From NCBI GenBank assembly GCA_014529385.2, contig CM043962.1:51479905-51543904 (forward strand): a stretch of DNA of 64,000 bases. Reading direction: 5' to 3'. The notes under the pieces were generated by a model. That model made no database searches and was not told the origin of the DNA. It saw only the letters and a program-made list of their open reading frames with translations. Made by a program: the position numbers and the translations under genes. This stretch comes from Adiantum capillus-veneris. Lineage: Eukaryota; Streptophyta; Polypodiopsida; Polypodiales; Pteridaceae. Below, in pieces: positions 35,148 to 46,297 of this stretch; position 1 is the stretch's first letter, and every line of letters begins with the position of its first letter.

Positions 35148-36111
35148 TGTTGGACGGGAAGCTACTCACACACCCATGAAGTGCATGCAAACACTACCTA
35201 GATCAACATAATGTCAATCGAGGACACAGATGACACGATAGGCACACGGAGGAAATCTCTTAAGCTTGTCAGGTTGAGACCATCCTACACATACAATACT
35301 CAGGAAGGCCAACTAAACCACAATCAAGAACCTCACTGCCCTCAACTACACCACCTAGCCACATACACACATACGGAAGGTAACTCACCTAATCATGCCA
35401 GATTCCTACGAAACTTAAGGAACACCATCCCCTCACTAGGATACACCTGTCCCTAAGCTTCTACACTCAAGACCCTCACTCTAAACCCATCTGCGGAAAA
35501 CGCGTAGGATGACAGAGCTGAATTTTGAAAGTGACTGAAACTGAAATTTATGAGTACCTATGCGTAGCTTACGTCGCCATGCACGATTCTATAGACTACT
35601 AGCACGCAGAAAACAGACATCGTTTGATACACTTACGGCCACAAATAGCTCGTAGATGCGTCGGCGTTTGCGCTTCTTCTCGCGTGGAATGCTTGGCGTT
35701 GTCGCGTAGCTCTCCTCGAGCCTACAACAATGGTGCAGTCGGATCTCCAATGTGTTGAGCGAGCCGGGCGTAGCGAGAGGATGAAGCTCACGCTCACTCT
35801 CTTTCTCTCTCACACACAGTAGACGGGAGCGCTAAAACTTTGATTATGATAAAAAGTCCTTTTTACAAAATGACCTAGGTACCTTATATACTAAGGCTAC
35901 CTTAGGTTTAACCAAAATTGGGGTTGAAGGGGTCAAATGGCTTTGTATTTACAATCTGGAAGTGCCATTGCACCTCGGCTTTTGAAACTAGAATAACTAC
36001 TCATTACAAATGACGTTTATATCTATAATCCGCAGCATTTCATAACTCGCAAAAGATAAGACTTTGGTACGAAACTTGAGTTATGTTGTGTTGTTGACCC
36101 AACGGTCAACA
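35148..36111 (-). repeat. Gypsy B 5' LTR
   Basis: This 964-bp LTR matches 23552-24515, with a TATA-like TATATAAGG near 35882-35890 on the minus strand. The GTTGC target duplication follows at 36112-36116. Confidence 0.95.
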
Positions 36112-36116
36112 GTTGC

Positions 36117-36137
36117 CAATGATGATATTGATATTTT
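36117..36137 (+). pseudogene. 21-bp island of copia A between B and D
   Basis: The bases CAATGATGATATTGATATTT (36117-36136) continue the copia A frame (NDDIDIF) between the two nested elements. ATTTT at 36133-36137 is the left target duplication of copia D. Confidence 0.9.
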
Positions 36138-36964
36138 TGTTAAGTATGGAGCCTGATTTACCCTTGTAATTTTCTGTGGTAAAAGCGCACATTTGTAAGG
36201 CCCCCATTATGAGGAGAAGCCATCGTGCGTGAAGGAAAATCACTCACCGGAAACCAAAATTTTCACGGACAAGAATCAGGGGCAACTTTAAAGGCCTCGG
36301 GGGCGGAGGCCCCCGAGACTTTTTATTCGCCGGAATATTCCTTTTCGCCGGAATACTATGGCCGGACGGCGGCCGGAAAGTGGTCGGAAAACAACCGGTC
36401 GGTTGGCCGGTGGCCGGTAGTCAATGGCCGATGGCCGGTGGTCGGAAGTCAATGGCCGGTGGCCGGTGGTCGAAAGTCAATGGCCGGTGGCCGGTCGCCG
36501 AATTCAATGGCCGGTGGCCGAATTCAAAAGCGGACTTGTCTTCTCAAGGGCGGCCACACATGGGCGGATTGGAGGGTCCGATTTGGACTTATTCGCACAA
36601 GGGCGGCTACACATGGCTGTCTCTCATAAGAGAGGGCAGCCCTTTTGGCCTATAAAAGGAGGCCATTTCTACACACATTTCATAGTGTGAAGTTGATGCA
36701 ACAAGGTGAGTGTGAGGTGGTGAGAGTGAAGCAAGGCGGGAGCTCCATTAAGGGTATAATCCCTTTGTAAACTACTTCTTGTTTTGAAGTACTAAAGCCA
36801 TTGAGTGGCTGCTTTCCCGTGGACGTAGCCCACACTGGGTGAACCACGTATATCGTGTGTACTCTCTCTCTCTCTCTACTCTATAATCTCGTGTATATAA
36901 ATCTGTCTCTCTCCATTAAGTAATCTACTCAATTATCTATTTAGCTACGTCTTATTTCCAAACA
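36138..36964 (+). repeat. Copia D 5' LTR
   Basis: The 827-bp LTR has a GC-rich minisatellite (about 36370-36530) of GGCCGGTGGCCGGT and GGTCGGAAGTCAAT words, a strong TATA box (TATAAAAG at 36651-36658) about 310 bp before the LTR end, and a CT run downstream. Open frames inside it are not genes. Confidence 0.95.
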
Positions 36965-36966
36965 AC

Positions 36967-36978
36967 TGGTATCAGAGC
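36967..36978 (+). promoter_or_regulatory. Copia D primer binding site
   Basis: TGGTATCAGAGC lies 2 bp after the LTR end and matches the initiator methionine tRNA primer site used by plant copia elements. Confidence 0.94.
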
Positions 36979-37028
36979 AAGGTTTGCTCGTAGCTAAATT
37001 ATCTCAAGGAAAGGATTCCTTGAATTGA

Positions 37029-40000
37029 GTGGGAGTTATGGCGGAGGAAGGGAAGCTCAAGATTGAGAAGTTCAACGGCAAAAACTACCAACATTGGAAG
37101 ATGCAGATTGAAGACTATCTCTACCAGAAGGACCTCTATTTGCCACTAGGCGGTCTTGCGAAGAAGCCCGCAACAATGGCAGATGAAGCATGGATTGTCC
37201 TTGATCGAAAGGCACTGGGAACAATCCGGTTAAGCTTGGCGTCGACGGTGGCCTTCAATGTTTCGGAGATGAAGACCACGGAGGACTTGATGAAGTCACT
37301 TGACGACTTCTACGAGAAACCATCGGCATCCAATAAGGTATTTCTTATGAAGCGCTTGTTCAATCTAAAGATGGCAGAGAATGGTTCAGTTGCAGAACAC
37401 CTAAATGACTTTAACACAAACATAAGTCAACTTCGATCAGTGAAAATCAATTTCGATGACGAAGTGCGAGCTCTCCTTATACTATCATCTCTACCAGATA
37501 GTTGGGACAGCCTTGTGATGGCTGTAAGTAATTCTATCTCTGGCACAAATACTCTTAAGTTTGATGATGTTGTGGGTGTTCTCCTAAGCGAGGAAATGCG
37601 AAGGAGAAGCACAGGAGAATCATCAAGTGCTGCACTATCAATGGAAACAAGAGGAAGGCTTAAGGAGAGGTTCAAAAACCAAAAGGGTCGTGATCGCTCA
37701 AGGCGGAGCAAGTCACGCACAAAGTCAGTTCTTGAATGTTGGAACTGCGGCAAGAAGGGCCACGTCAAGAAGGATTGCTGGTCCAAGAAGAAGAAGGAGA
37801 CAGAGTCTCAAGAGAACAAGCCAACATCGGAGGCCAATGTGGCAGGTAAAGTAGAGCAAGATGCTCTAATTCTCTCATTAGACAATGTGTCTAATTCCTG
37901 GATAGTAGATTCCGGGGCTTCATTCCATGCGACACCACACAAGCAACATTTCCAAGACTACACCAAAGGTAATTTTGGGTATGTATACTTGGGAGATGAT
38001 GAAGCTTGTGAGATTGTCGGCAAAGGTACAGTTTCTGTCAAAACTGCTAACGGAAATGAATGGAAGCTTAAAGATGTTAGGCATGTTCCTTCTCTTCGCA
38101 AAAATTTGATCTCTACAGGACAATTGGACGATGAAGGTCACAACATTGCATTCGGAAACAAACGGTGGAAGATCTCAAAGGGATCTTTGGTGGTTGCCAA
38201 GGGTGAAAAAGTCGGTACACTTTACTTGTGTACTGTTAGCACGCAACCTTCAGCTTGTGCAGCGACTACAGAAGTTGACAGTGCGGTGTGGCACTACCGA
38301 CTTGGGCATATGAGTGCCAAAGGAATGCAAATCCTTCAAACAAAGAAGCTTCTACCAGGTTTGAAAGAAGTGGACTTAGAGTCTTGTGAAGATTGTGTTT
38401 ATGGTAAACAAAAGAGGGTAAAATTTCAAAAATCAGGAAATGAAAGAAAAAATAAAAAACTTGAGTTGGTTCATTCTGATGTTTGGGGTCCTGCAAGTAC
38501 ACCATCACTTGGTGGCTCATTGTACTATGTAACATTCATAGACGATGCGACTAGAAAAACATGGGTTTATGTCATGAAGAATAAATCCGATGTATTTTCC
38601 ATATTTCAAAGGTGGAAAGCCTTTGTGGAGAATGAAATAGGTACCAAGGTTAAATGCCTCAGATCCGACAATGGAGGCGAATATTGCAGCCAAGCTTTTG
38701 AAAGCTTTTGTGCTAGCAATGGCATTCGGAGGCAAAGGACAACCCCAAGGACACCTCAACAAAATGGGATTTCGGAAAGGATGAACAGGACAATCATGGA
38801 GCGAGCACGAAGCATGCGGCTACATGCAGGCCTACCGCTTGAGTTTTGGGCGGAAGCTGTAAGTACGTCTGTGTACTTAATCAACCGGTCACCCTCAACA
38901 GCATTGGATGGGGGAGTTCCAGAAGAGGCATGGACAGGTAAACCGGTGAATTATGCATTTCTCAAAGTGTTTGGGTGTGAGGCTTTCATGCACATAGATA
39001 GAAGCCTAAGATCAAAGCTAGATGCAAAGTCCAAAAAGTGTTTCTTCATTGGCTATGGAGAAGGTGACTTTGGGTATCGCCTATGGAATCCTGAAGATGG
39101 TAAAATCTTAAGGAGTAGGGATGTAATTTTTAACGAACAAAATATGTACAAAGATTACTTGGAAAGAAAACAAACAAAAGAAAAAGGTGATGAGTACATG
39201 GAGCTTGAGGACGGTGAAGACTCAAGGACTGCAAACGGTGACAATGTGCAACAACGTCAACCAAATGAGGAGACTCAACCTATTCCCCGAAGATCTACAA
39301 GAGCAAGTAGACCTCCAGAAAGGTTTGTTCCTTCCTTCAACCATCTCTTGATCTCAGATTCTGGAGAGCCGGAATCATATGAAGAAGCTATGCAACATGA
39401 ATCCAAAGAAGAATGGACGAAGAGCATGCAAGTGGAGATGGACTCACTACATCGCAACCAAACATGGGAGTTGGTTGAGTTACCTAAAGGTAAGCGGGCA
39501 CTTCAAAACAAATGGGTGTACAAGTTGAAGGAAGAAGAAGGTGGGAAGAAAAGGTACAAGTCTAGGCTTGTGGTAAAAGGGTTTTCTCAAAAGAAAGGTA
39601 TTGACTTCAATGAAATATTTTCTCCTGTTGTAAAAATGAACTCAATTAGGCTTGTCTTAAGCCTTGTGGCTGCTCATGATTTAAATCTCGAGCAAATGGA
39701 TGTAAATACGGCATTCCCTCACGGTGACTTAGAGGAGGAAATCTACATGCTTCAACCAAAGGGGTATGAAGTAAAAGGTAAGGAGAAAATGGTTTGCAGA
39801 TTAAAGAAGAGCTTGTATGGTTTAAAGCAAGCATCAAGACAATGGTACTTGAAGTTTGATCGATGGATGTTGGATCATGGATTCACAAGATGCAACTCGG
39901 ATCACTGCGTCTACACGAAGAATTTGGGAGATGGTAAATTCATCATCCTAATGTTGTATGTTGATGACATGTTGATTGCAAGTGCTAACATGCAGGACAT

Positions 40001-40919
40001 CAAAGACCTAAAAGAGGAGTTGTCTAAATCTTTTTCAATGAAAGATTTAGGTGCTGCAAAGAGGATACTTGGTATGAAAATATCAAGGGACAGGACGAAG
40101 AAGACAATAAAGCTATCTCAAGAAGATTACATCAAGAAGGTACTAGAAAGGTTTGCAATGCAAAATGCAAAACCAGTTTCTACACCTTTGGCTGGTCATT
40201 TTAAACTAACGAAGGATATGTGTCCAAAGACACAAGAGGAGATAGCCTATATGTCTAAAGTTCCATATGCTGCAGCGGTAGGTTCTCTAATGTATGCTAT
40301 GGTATGGACAAGGCCAGACATTGCACATGCAGTGGGAGTTGTGAGTAGGTTCATGGACAACCCAGGTAAAGAGCATTGGCAAGCTGTGAAGTGGATACTT
40401 AGGTATCTAAAAGGGACAACAACAAATGCTTTGTATTTTGGAGGAAATGATATTTTTCTAGAAGGGTATGTTGATGCAGATATGGCAGGTGACAAAGATA
40501 CTCGAAGGAGCACTACTGGCTATGTGTTCACAGTTGGAGGCACAGCAGTAAGCTGGGCTTCAAAGCTGCAGAAAGTGGTTTCACTTTCTACCACAGAAGC
40601 AGAGTATGTAGCAATGACGGAGGCAAGCAAAGAAATTCTGTGGCTTCACAGATTCTTAGAAGAGCTTGGATTCAAACAAGACAATTGTGTCTTGTACAGT
40701 GATAGCCAAAGCGCTATCCATCTTGCGAAGAACTCAGCCTTTCATTCAAGGACAAAGCACATTGAGGTGAGATATCACTTCATACGCACTCTTTTGGAAG
40801 AGGGACAACTAAAGCTAGGAAAGGTGCATACAAGTGAAAATCCTGCAGACATGTTTACAAAGGTGGTCAACAAGGAGAAGTTGAGCTTCTGCTCATCTTC
40901 AATCGGCATTCAAGGATAA
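37029..40919 (+). CDS. Copia D gag-pol polyprotein, 1296 codons, intact
   Basis: A single uninterrupted frame holds all copia domains in order. Gag N-terminus and capsid (KFNGKNYQHWKMQI) occupy about residues 10-230 and the zinc knuckle CWNCGKKGHVKKDC about 237-250. The protease has Asp-Ser-Gly at 294-296 (WIVDSGASFHATP). The pre-integrase region (HYRLGHMSAKG) is near 420. Integrase DDE residues lie in HSDVWGPA, RSDNGGEY and NGISERMNR (about 480-585). RT has the YVDD box at 977-980. RNase H (YVDADMAGDKDTRRSTTGY, STTEAEYVAM) runs from about 1145. Length is typical for the Tnt1-like copia group. Another ATG two codons downstream (MAEEGKLKIEKF) fits the family start better than the first. It makes particle protein and the enzymes of reverse transcription and integration. 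Confidence 0.97.
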   Translation: MGVMAEEGKLKIEKFNGKNYQHWKMQIEDYLYQKDLYLPLGGLAKKPATMADEAWIVLDRKALGTIRLSLASTVAFNVSEMKTTEDLMKSLDDFYEKPSASNKVFLMKRLFNLKMAENGSVAEHLNDFNTNISQLRSVKINFDDEVRALLILSSLPDSWDSLVMAVSNSISGTNTLKFDDVVGVLLSEEMRRRSTGESSSAALSMETRGRLKERFKNQKGRDRSRRSKSRTKSVLECWNCGKKGHVKKDCWSKKKKETESQENKPTSEANVAGKVEQDALILSLDNVSNSWIVDSGASFHATPHKQHFQDYTKGNFGYVYLGDDEACEIVGKGTVSVKTANGNEWKLKDVRHVPSLRKNLISTGQLDDEGHNIAFGNKRWKISKGSLVVAKGEKVGTLYLCTVSTQPSACAATTEVDSAVWHYRLGHMSAKGMQILQTKKLLPGLKEVDLESCEDCVYGKQKRVKFQKSGNERKNKKLELVHSDVWGPASTPSLGGSLYYVTFIDDATRKTWVYVMKNKSDVFSIFQRWKAFVENEIGTKVKCLRSDNGGEYCSQAFESFCASNGIRRQRTTPRTPQQNGISERMNRTIMERARSMRLHAGLPLEFWAEAVSTSVYLINRSPSTALDGGVPEEAWTGKPVNYAFLKVFGCEAFMHIDRSLRSKLDAKSKKCFFIGYGEGDFGYRLWNPEDGKILRSRDVIFNEQNMYKDYLERKQTKEKGDEYMELEDGEDSRTANGDNVQQRQPNEETQPIPRRSTRASRPPERFVPSFNHLLISDSGEPESYEEAMQHESKEEWTKSMQVEMDSLHRNQTWELVELPKGKRALQNKWVYKLKEEEGGKKRYKSRLVVKGFSQKKGIDFNEIFSPVVKMNSIRLVLSLVAAHDLNLEQMDVNTAFPHGDLEEEIYMLQPKGYEVKGKEKMVCRLKKSLYGLKQASRQWYLKFDRWMLDHGFTRCNSDHCVYTKNLGDGKFIILMLYVDDMLIASANMQDIKDLKEELSKSFSMKDLGAAKRILGMKISRDRTKKTIKLSQEDYIKKVLERFAMQNAKPVSTPLAGHFKLTKDMCPKTQEEIAYMSKVPYAAAVGSLMYAMVWTRPDIAHAVGVVSRFMDNPGKEHWQAVKWILRYLKGTTTNALYFGGNDIFLEGYVDADMAGDKDTRRSTTGYVFTVGGTAVSWASKLQKVVSLSTTEAEYVAMTEASKEILWLHRFLEELGFKQDNCVLYSDSQSAIHLAKNSAFHSRTKHIEVRYHFIRTLLEEGQLKLGKVHTSENPADMFTKVVNKEKLSFCSSSIGIQG

Positions 40920-40966
40920 GAAGCCAGAATGGAAAGCAGTCACAGGTTTGGTTTGGAGATCAGTCT

Positions 40967-40979
40967 CCAAGTGGGAGAT
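40967..40979 (+). promoter_or_regulatory. Copia D polypurine tract
   Basis: CCAAGTGGGAGAT lies immediately before the TGTTAAG start of the 3' LTR, the standard copia polypurine primer. Confidence 0.9.
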
Positions 40980-41806
40980 TGTTAAGTATGGAGCCTGATT
41001 TACCCTTGTAATTTTCTGTGGTAAAAGCGCACATTTGTAAGGCCCCCATTATGAGGAGAAGCCATCGTGCGTGAAGGAAAATCACTCACCGGAAACCAAA
41101 ATTTTCACGGACAAGAATCAGGGGCAACTTTAAAGGCCTCGGGGGCGGAGGCCCCCGAGACTTTTTATTCGCCGGAATATTCCTTTTCGCCGGAATACTA
41201 TGGCCGGACGGCGGCCGGAAAGTGGTCGGAAAACAACCGGTCGGTTGGCCGGTGGCCGGTAGTCAATGGCCGATGGCCGGTGGTCGGAAGTCAATGGCCG
41301 GTGGGCGGTGGTCGAAAGTCAATGGCCGGTGGCCGGTCGCCGAATTCAATGGCCGGTGGCCGAATTCAAAAGCGGACTTGTCTTCTCAAGGGCGGCCACA
41401 CATGGGCGGATTGGAGGGTCCGATTTGGACTTATTCGCACAAGGGCGGCTACACATGGCTGTCTCTCATAAGAGAGGGCAGCCCTTTTGGCCTATAAAAG
41501 GAGGCCATTTCTACACACATTTCATAGTGTGAAGTTGATGCAACAAGGTGAGTGTGAGGTGGTGAGAGTGAAGCAAGGCGGGAGCTCCATTAAGGGTATA
41601 ATCCCTTTGTAAACTACTTCTTGTTTTGAAGTACTAAAGCCATTGAGTGGCTGCTTTCCCGTGGACGTAGCCCACACTGGGTGAACCACGTATATCGTGT
41701 GTACTCTCTCTCTCTCTCTACTCTATAATCTCGTGTATATAAATCTGTCTCTCTCCATTAAGTAATCTACTCAATTATCTATTTAGCTACGTCTTATTTC
41801 CAAACA
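40980..41806 (+). repeat. Copia D 3' LTR
   Basis: 827 bp, matching the 5' LTR with one substitution seen. The TATA box copy is at 41493-41500. Confidence 0.96.
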
Positions 41807-41811
41807 ATTTT

Positions 41812-43466
41812 TGTTGATCTGCCTATTGATTTTGAACATGGCTCATGTCATGTTTATGATGACGATATTGCTGATAATGCTTTTTCTACTTCCGAAGATC
41901 CCATTACTTATGATGAAGCTATCTCTTCACCACAAAAGGATCAATGGCAAGAGGCTATGGAAGCAGAGTACGATTCTCTTATCTCTAAAGGTACATGGAT
42001 ACTAACTGAATTACCCCCTGGTCGTACAGCTATTAAATATAAGTGGGTGTATAAGACAAAAGAAAAAGCAGATGGATCTTTTGACAAGTTGAAGGCGCGC
42101 TTAGTTGCAAAAGGTTACTCCCAAGTAGCTGGTGTTGATTATCAAGAGACTTTTTCACCAGTTGTTCGCATTATAAGTGTTCAAGTTTTATTAGCATTTG
42201 CTGTTCAATTTGATTTAGAAGCTCATCAAATGGATGTGCGAACTGCTTTTCTTAATGGTGACTTGGAAGAGGAAATTTATATGGAACAACCAGAAGGGTT
42301 TGTTATTCCAGGTAAAGAAGACCTTGTTGCTCAACTCCATAAGGCACTATATGGTCTCAAATAAGCTTCGCGAGCTTGGTATACAAAATTTGATCTTTTT
42401 CTCACCTCTAAAGGATTCATCTCTTGCTCGTCATACCCCAACTTATACATAAAACACCAAGGTAGCAGTTTTGTGATTCTTGCTCTTTATGTGGATGATA
42501 CCATCTTTGTTTCCAATGCTTTGGGATTTCTTAAGCAAGTGAAAAAGTTATTGTCTTCTGCATTTGATATGGTGGATCTTGGAGAGATTTACTCGTGTCT
42601 TGGCATTCAAATCCAACGGAACCGTACAAAAGGTATTTTATTCCTTCGACAGTCAAATTTTATTGCAGATACTATTCAAAAATTTGGTATGGAATCTGCA
42701 CATTCAGCCAACACTTGTCTTGCGAGCTCTACGAAGAACACTTCTGACAATGGAGGTCAACTTGTCACAAATCAACCTTATGCTAACTTGATTGGATGTC
42801 TTCAGTTTGTTGGCATGAACACTCCTCCTGATATTCTGTTTGTTGCTAATTATCTTGGACAACATCTTGCATGTCCTTCTCTTAAGCATTGGTCTGCTGC
42901 AAAGCGTGTGTTGAAATACTTGAAAGGCACTACAGATTTTGGTTTAGTCTATCGACGATAACTCACATCGGATTCTATGAAATCTCTTTCTCTTTTGGGT
43001 TACACAGATGCAGACTGGGCAAGCTCACATTTATCTATGCGATCTACTAGTTGAAATTGCTTCTTTATAAATGGTTGTCTTGTTTCTTGGACCAGCAAGA
43101 AACAACGTTGTGTTGCAGTTTCTACGACCGAGTCAGAATATGTTGCGGCATCACTTGCAGCTCGTGAGTTGATTTTGCTTCGACAAATGCTAGTTGATAT
43201 TGGTCACTCTCCTCTTTCTAGCACACCCTTGCGGTGTGACAACCAAAGTGCTATTAGTCTACTATGTTCAACATAATAAGTCAAAGCACATTGCTGTCCA
43301 TTATCATTATGTCAGGTATGAAGTATGCAAAGGAACCATTATGATTGAACACTGTCCAAGTGACCAGATGATTTCAAACATTTTGACCAAAGGCCTCAAC
43401 GAATCACGTTTCATCCTGTTGCGCTCGGAGCTTGGAGTTGCTTCGACCTCACTCTTTCTAGATTAG
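41812..43466 (+). pseudogene. Copia A reverse transcriptase and RNase H
   Basis: This continues copia A after the nested elements. The first part (EDPITYDEAISSPQKDQW, KWVYKTKEKADGSFDKLKA) is the usual start of copia RT. A stop follows LHKALYGLK at about 42362. The active-site box is intact (LYVDDTIFVS near 42485-42514). RNase H is recognisable (GYTDADWASS, STTESEYVAA), with stops at about 42959 and 43054 and a frameshift before the end. The last block (SDQMISNILTKGL) is the typical C-terminus. It would copy the element RNA into DNA, but is not translatable now. Confidence 0.92.
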
Positions 43467-43704
43467 CTTCTTTGCTATTGTAATAGCTTTGTACATATGA
43501 CATTGTAATCTTTTAGGTACCATACACTATGCACACTCCACATTTGCACATTGTGATCTCTAAGTCACTTGAATATTTGTACATAGATGCACAATTCACT
43601 TTCACATCATCATCGCTGGTTCATATTTTCACATTGTATAGGGGCTTGGGTTTTTCCCTTGAACTCCCCAAGGGTTTTTTCATCCAAATCTAGAGACCTT
43701 TGTT

Positions 43705-43865
43705 TGAGTGGGGGTGTTGGAGCTATATATGGCTCACTCTACTCAGCTTAGTCTCACCTATATATTTGTATCTTGTCCTCAATATGAATCAGTCTTTGGG
43801 AGCGTATATGGTGTGTCTCTTGTCTCGTCTCTCTCTCTCTCTCTCTTTCTCTCTACATCTCAACA
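43705..43865 (+). repeat. Copia A polypurine tract and 3' LTR
   Basis: GAGTGGGGG ends right at 43714, followed by the 151-bp LTR 43715-43865. The 8-bp length difference from the 5' LTR comes from its CT run. The CAATA duplication follows. Confidence 0.94.
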
Positions 43866-43870
43866 CAATA

Positions 43871-44012
43871 GAGGATTGCACAACCCCTTGGTTTGGCACA
43901 TCCTCTTCCAGCTCGCAAACCATTGCTTCCTCTTCTGAGTGCACCTGCTCAAACATCTCATCATCAACCAAGCAAGACATGAATTCATCCCACACCTTGT
44001 TAGCAGCAAGCT
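43871..44012 (-). pseudogene. 5' part of the unknown acidic exon, split by copia A
   Basis: The minus-strand frame LAANKVWDEFMSCLVDDEMF continues through an acidic stretch to the copia A junction and then in frame to 20133-19661. A likely splice acceptor (CGTTAG) precedes the Leu codon at about 44012, with CA/GT-rich DNA upstream. Read as a spliced exon it would encode about 200 residues. No family is recognised. Confidence 0.5.
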
Positions 44013-45685
44013 AACGCTGTGAGCGGGATGAAAACACACACAACGCCTCTATAACAACCCGACACACACTCTTGGAATGATACACACACACAAACACACT
44101 ATGGGGCACCACTCCGCTTACACAACACACCTGGCCGAGACAGGGAACACACCGATGGAGCGAGAGGAGAGAGACTATTCGTTTACCCACTCCACACAGA
44201 GAGATACACACACACACACACAAAAACTCAGCTCAAAAGAGGAGAATTTCTGATGTTTAGATACAATAGAGCTTGGGCCAACACCAATGGGGCAAGCAAC
44301 TCACACAATACGGGTAAAATATGCCAGATACAATCACAAACTGGAGCAGAAGCTTCGCTCATAAGAGAAACTTACACATCAAAAATAGCAGGAAAAAAGT
44401 GAGGAATTTGGCAAAATGGACAGCGCCATCGCGTCCAGAACGGCCTAAAACCCCAGTCTACAATGTCAAAGTGCTCAAATCCGACCTCGGATGAGCAGTT
44501 TAGGGCCAAAACAGACTCCAAAATGAGCAAAAACACACCTGCGGTTGTTCTTCCTCTCTTCTCCACATTTTTTCTGGTCTTCTCTCAGTTTTTTCAGTTC
44601 CCACACTTAGCTTTATTACTTGGGCACCCTTGGCCTTTTAGATGACCTCAAACGGACCCCGAACAGGCCAAAAACTGACCTCGCAGTGCATAGTTGTCAC
44701 CTTTAGCATCATCCGCACACCTGGCACTCATTTCGTTTCAATAATGCATCCGGCCACCACGTAGAGTGGCCCCAAAAAGTGGTCCTCATGATGACCTTTC
44801 TGCATAAGTATCACAAGAAAACACCTACGTCGTGTCCATTCTTCTCCGTGTGCAAGTATTGACCCCGTTCGACCTCCTGACGCCACTAGATGCCATCTGA
44901 TGCACTTGCTTACCTCATGTCGTCGGCCCATGGATAGCTTCCTCAAGAAGTTTTACGCGCTACCAACTCCTCATTATTGTAGAAAAAACACACTGGTACT
45001 GGTAACAATGAAAATCGATGGACTATGTACATGCTGTCCTACCTGTATACATGTGGGCCCCACGTAACCACCTGGCTCTGGAAAATGGGCAATTCTTTAT
45101 TTGATGCACCATGCATGTGTATGTACATATGCGCAATCCCTTGCTCCAAAAAACTCCTGACAACGCGGACATCATTTTTCGGAGTTCTCCTTGTAAAACA
45201 ATTATTATTTTGATAAAAGAATATTGTAACTCCTATTTTCTTGGTAAACTTTGTAATTAATGAGCCGGTGCTACAAGCTTCCAGATTGTATTAGCCAGTC
45301 AATTCCCAGCTTTGGTAGAACTCCAGATTATTAGTTTTGACCACTCAAAAACCTGGGCTAAGGTATAAAAGCCAATTTTTGTAAGTTTTTTATTAAGTTT
45401 TTGGATAAGAAATACACAGCATGAGCTAACGGTGCTCAATTCTCTCCTTCTCGTGCTTCCTACTCCCTCTCTAGTTGTCACATTGCGATTGCGTTTGTTG
45501 CATTGCAACCGCAAGTAAGAGCTGTACGCATTGACGTAAGCCATTCACAGTATTTTGTAGCTTTTGGCGTTGAGAGGCGGAAGTGAAAAAAATAGACCCG
45601 GTGGCCTCTACACCAAGACTATGCACAATGGCCTCATCATGGGGAATACACAATAGGGGCACCACCTAGCAAGATATGCGGCTAG
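44013..45685. other. Unassigned; CA-rich then promoter-like region
   Basis: 44040-44225 is rich in CACACA words. Nothing is recognised from 44240 to 45290. Around 45362 GTATAAAAG, followed by a CT-rich leader, resembles an LTR promoter, so a solo or truncated LTR is possible (perhaps of gypsy C), but no matching copy exists in the window. Confidence 0.3.
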
Positions 45686-45764
45686 GACGCATACATATAC
45701 ACAATGAAACATGCCATGCAAAACAATTTCAAGATCCACGCCCAAATGTGGAATGGGGTGATCA

Positions 45765-46269
45765 CTTGGTGTTTGGTAAGGAAGCCATTTTACGCATTGA
45801 AGTACATTTGGCTAGTCTCAGGGTACTAGCTGGGCAGGTGGAACGTCCTAATGCTCATCTCCACAACCACATTCTTGATCTAGAGAGGCTTCAACTAGAC
45901 AGAGAAGATGCTATCAACTATTATGCAGCACAGGTAGAGCAACGTCGACTTACCTTCAACAAGGGACTTAGGGCAAAAGGTCTCAAGAAAGGTATGTTGG
46001 TCCTACGGTATGATAACAGGTTTGACACTAGGAAGGATAAAAAGTTTTCACCCAGATGGGAAGGGCCATTTGTCATTAGAAAGCGCTACGCCAATGGCAG
46101 TTACCGATTGACGGATGCAGATGGTAGGCTCCACAAAACACGTGTCAATGGATGGAGGTTGAAGCAGTACTTTTTGAGATTTGATCAAACACCTATGATG
46201 GAAATCCCCGAGGAGGGAGACTCCTCCACCTCAATTGAAGAAGAATCAGGTACAACGCTAGAGGCATGA
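45765..46269 (+). pseudogene. Gypsy E integrase C-terminus (inverted segment)
   Basis: The reading LVFGKEAILRIEVHLASLRV, then YDNRFDTRKDKKFSPRWEG and YRLTDADGRLHKTRVNGWRL, is the typical C-terminal end of Tat/Athila-type gypsy integrase. It fits directly after TPFA at the end of the minus-strand integrase (near 47990). The ATG-containing sequence before 45765 is leader DNA brought next to it by the rearrangement. Intact to a stop at 46267-46269, followed by a purine-rich tract. Confidence 0.88.
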
Positions 46270-46297
46270 ATACCTCTAGCCTTAGGGGGAGGGCTAA

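Larger units (their letters stand above)
36138..41806 (+). mobile_element. Copia D: complete, apparently intact Ty1/copia element, 5669 bp
   Basis: 827-bp LTRs (36138-36964 and 40980-41806) start TGTTAAGTATGG and end CCAAACA, flanked by ATTTT (36133-36137 and 41807-41811). The primer site, full gag-pol frame and polypurine tract are all present. Only one base difference between the LTRs was seen by eye (near 36461 versus 41303). It sits in the integrase-RT linker of copia A, 21 bp from gypsy B. Features point to a recent insertion with all parts needed for autonomous movement. Confidence 0.97.

Noticed and set aside
36225-36690. Open frames of 88-134 codons in copia D LTRs (also 41067-41532)
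   Set aside because: They overlap in several frames over a GGCCGG minisatellite and are duplicated only because the LTR is duplicated.
45686-45764. Target-site or LTR repeat of gypsy E
   Set aside because: The 79-bp match to 52689-52767 is leader DNA, not LTR, and is far too long for a target duplication, so it was treated as part of the rearrangement.
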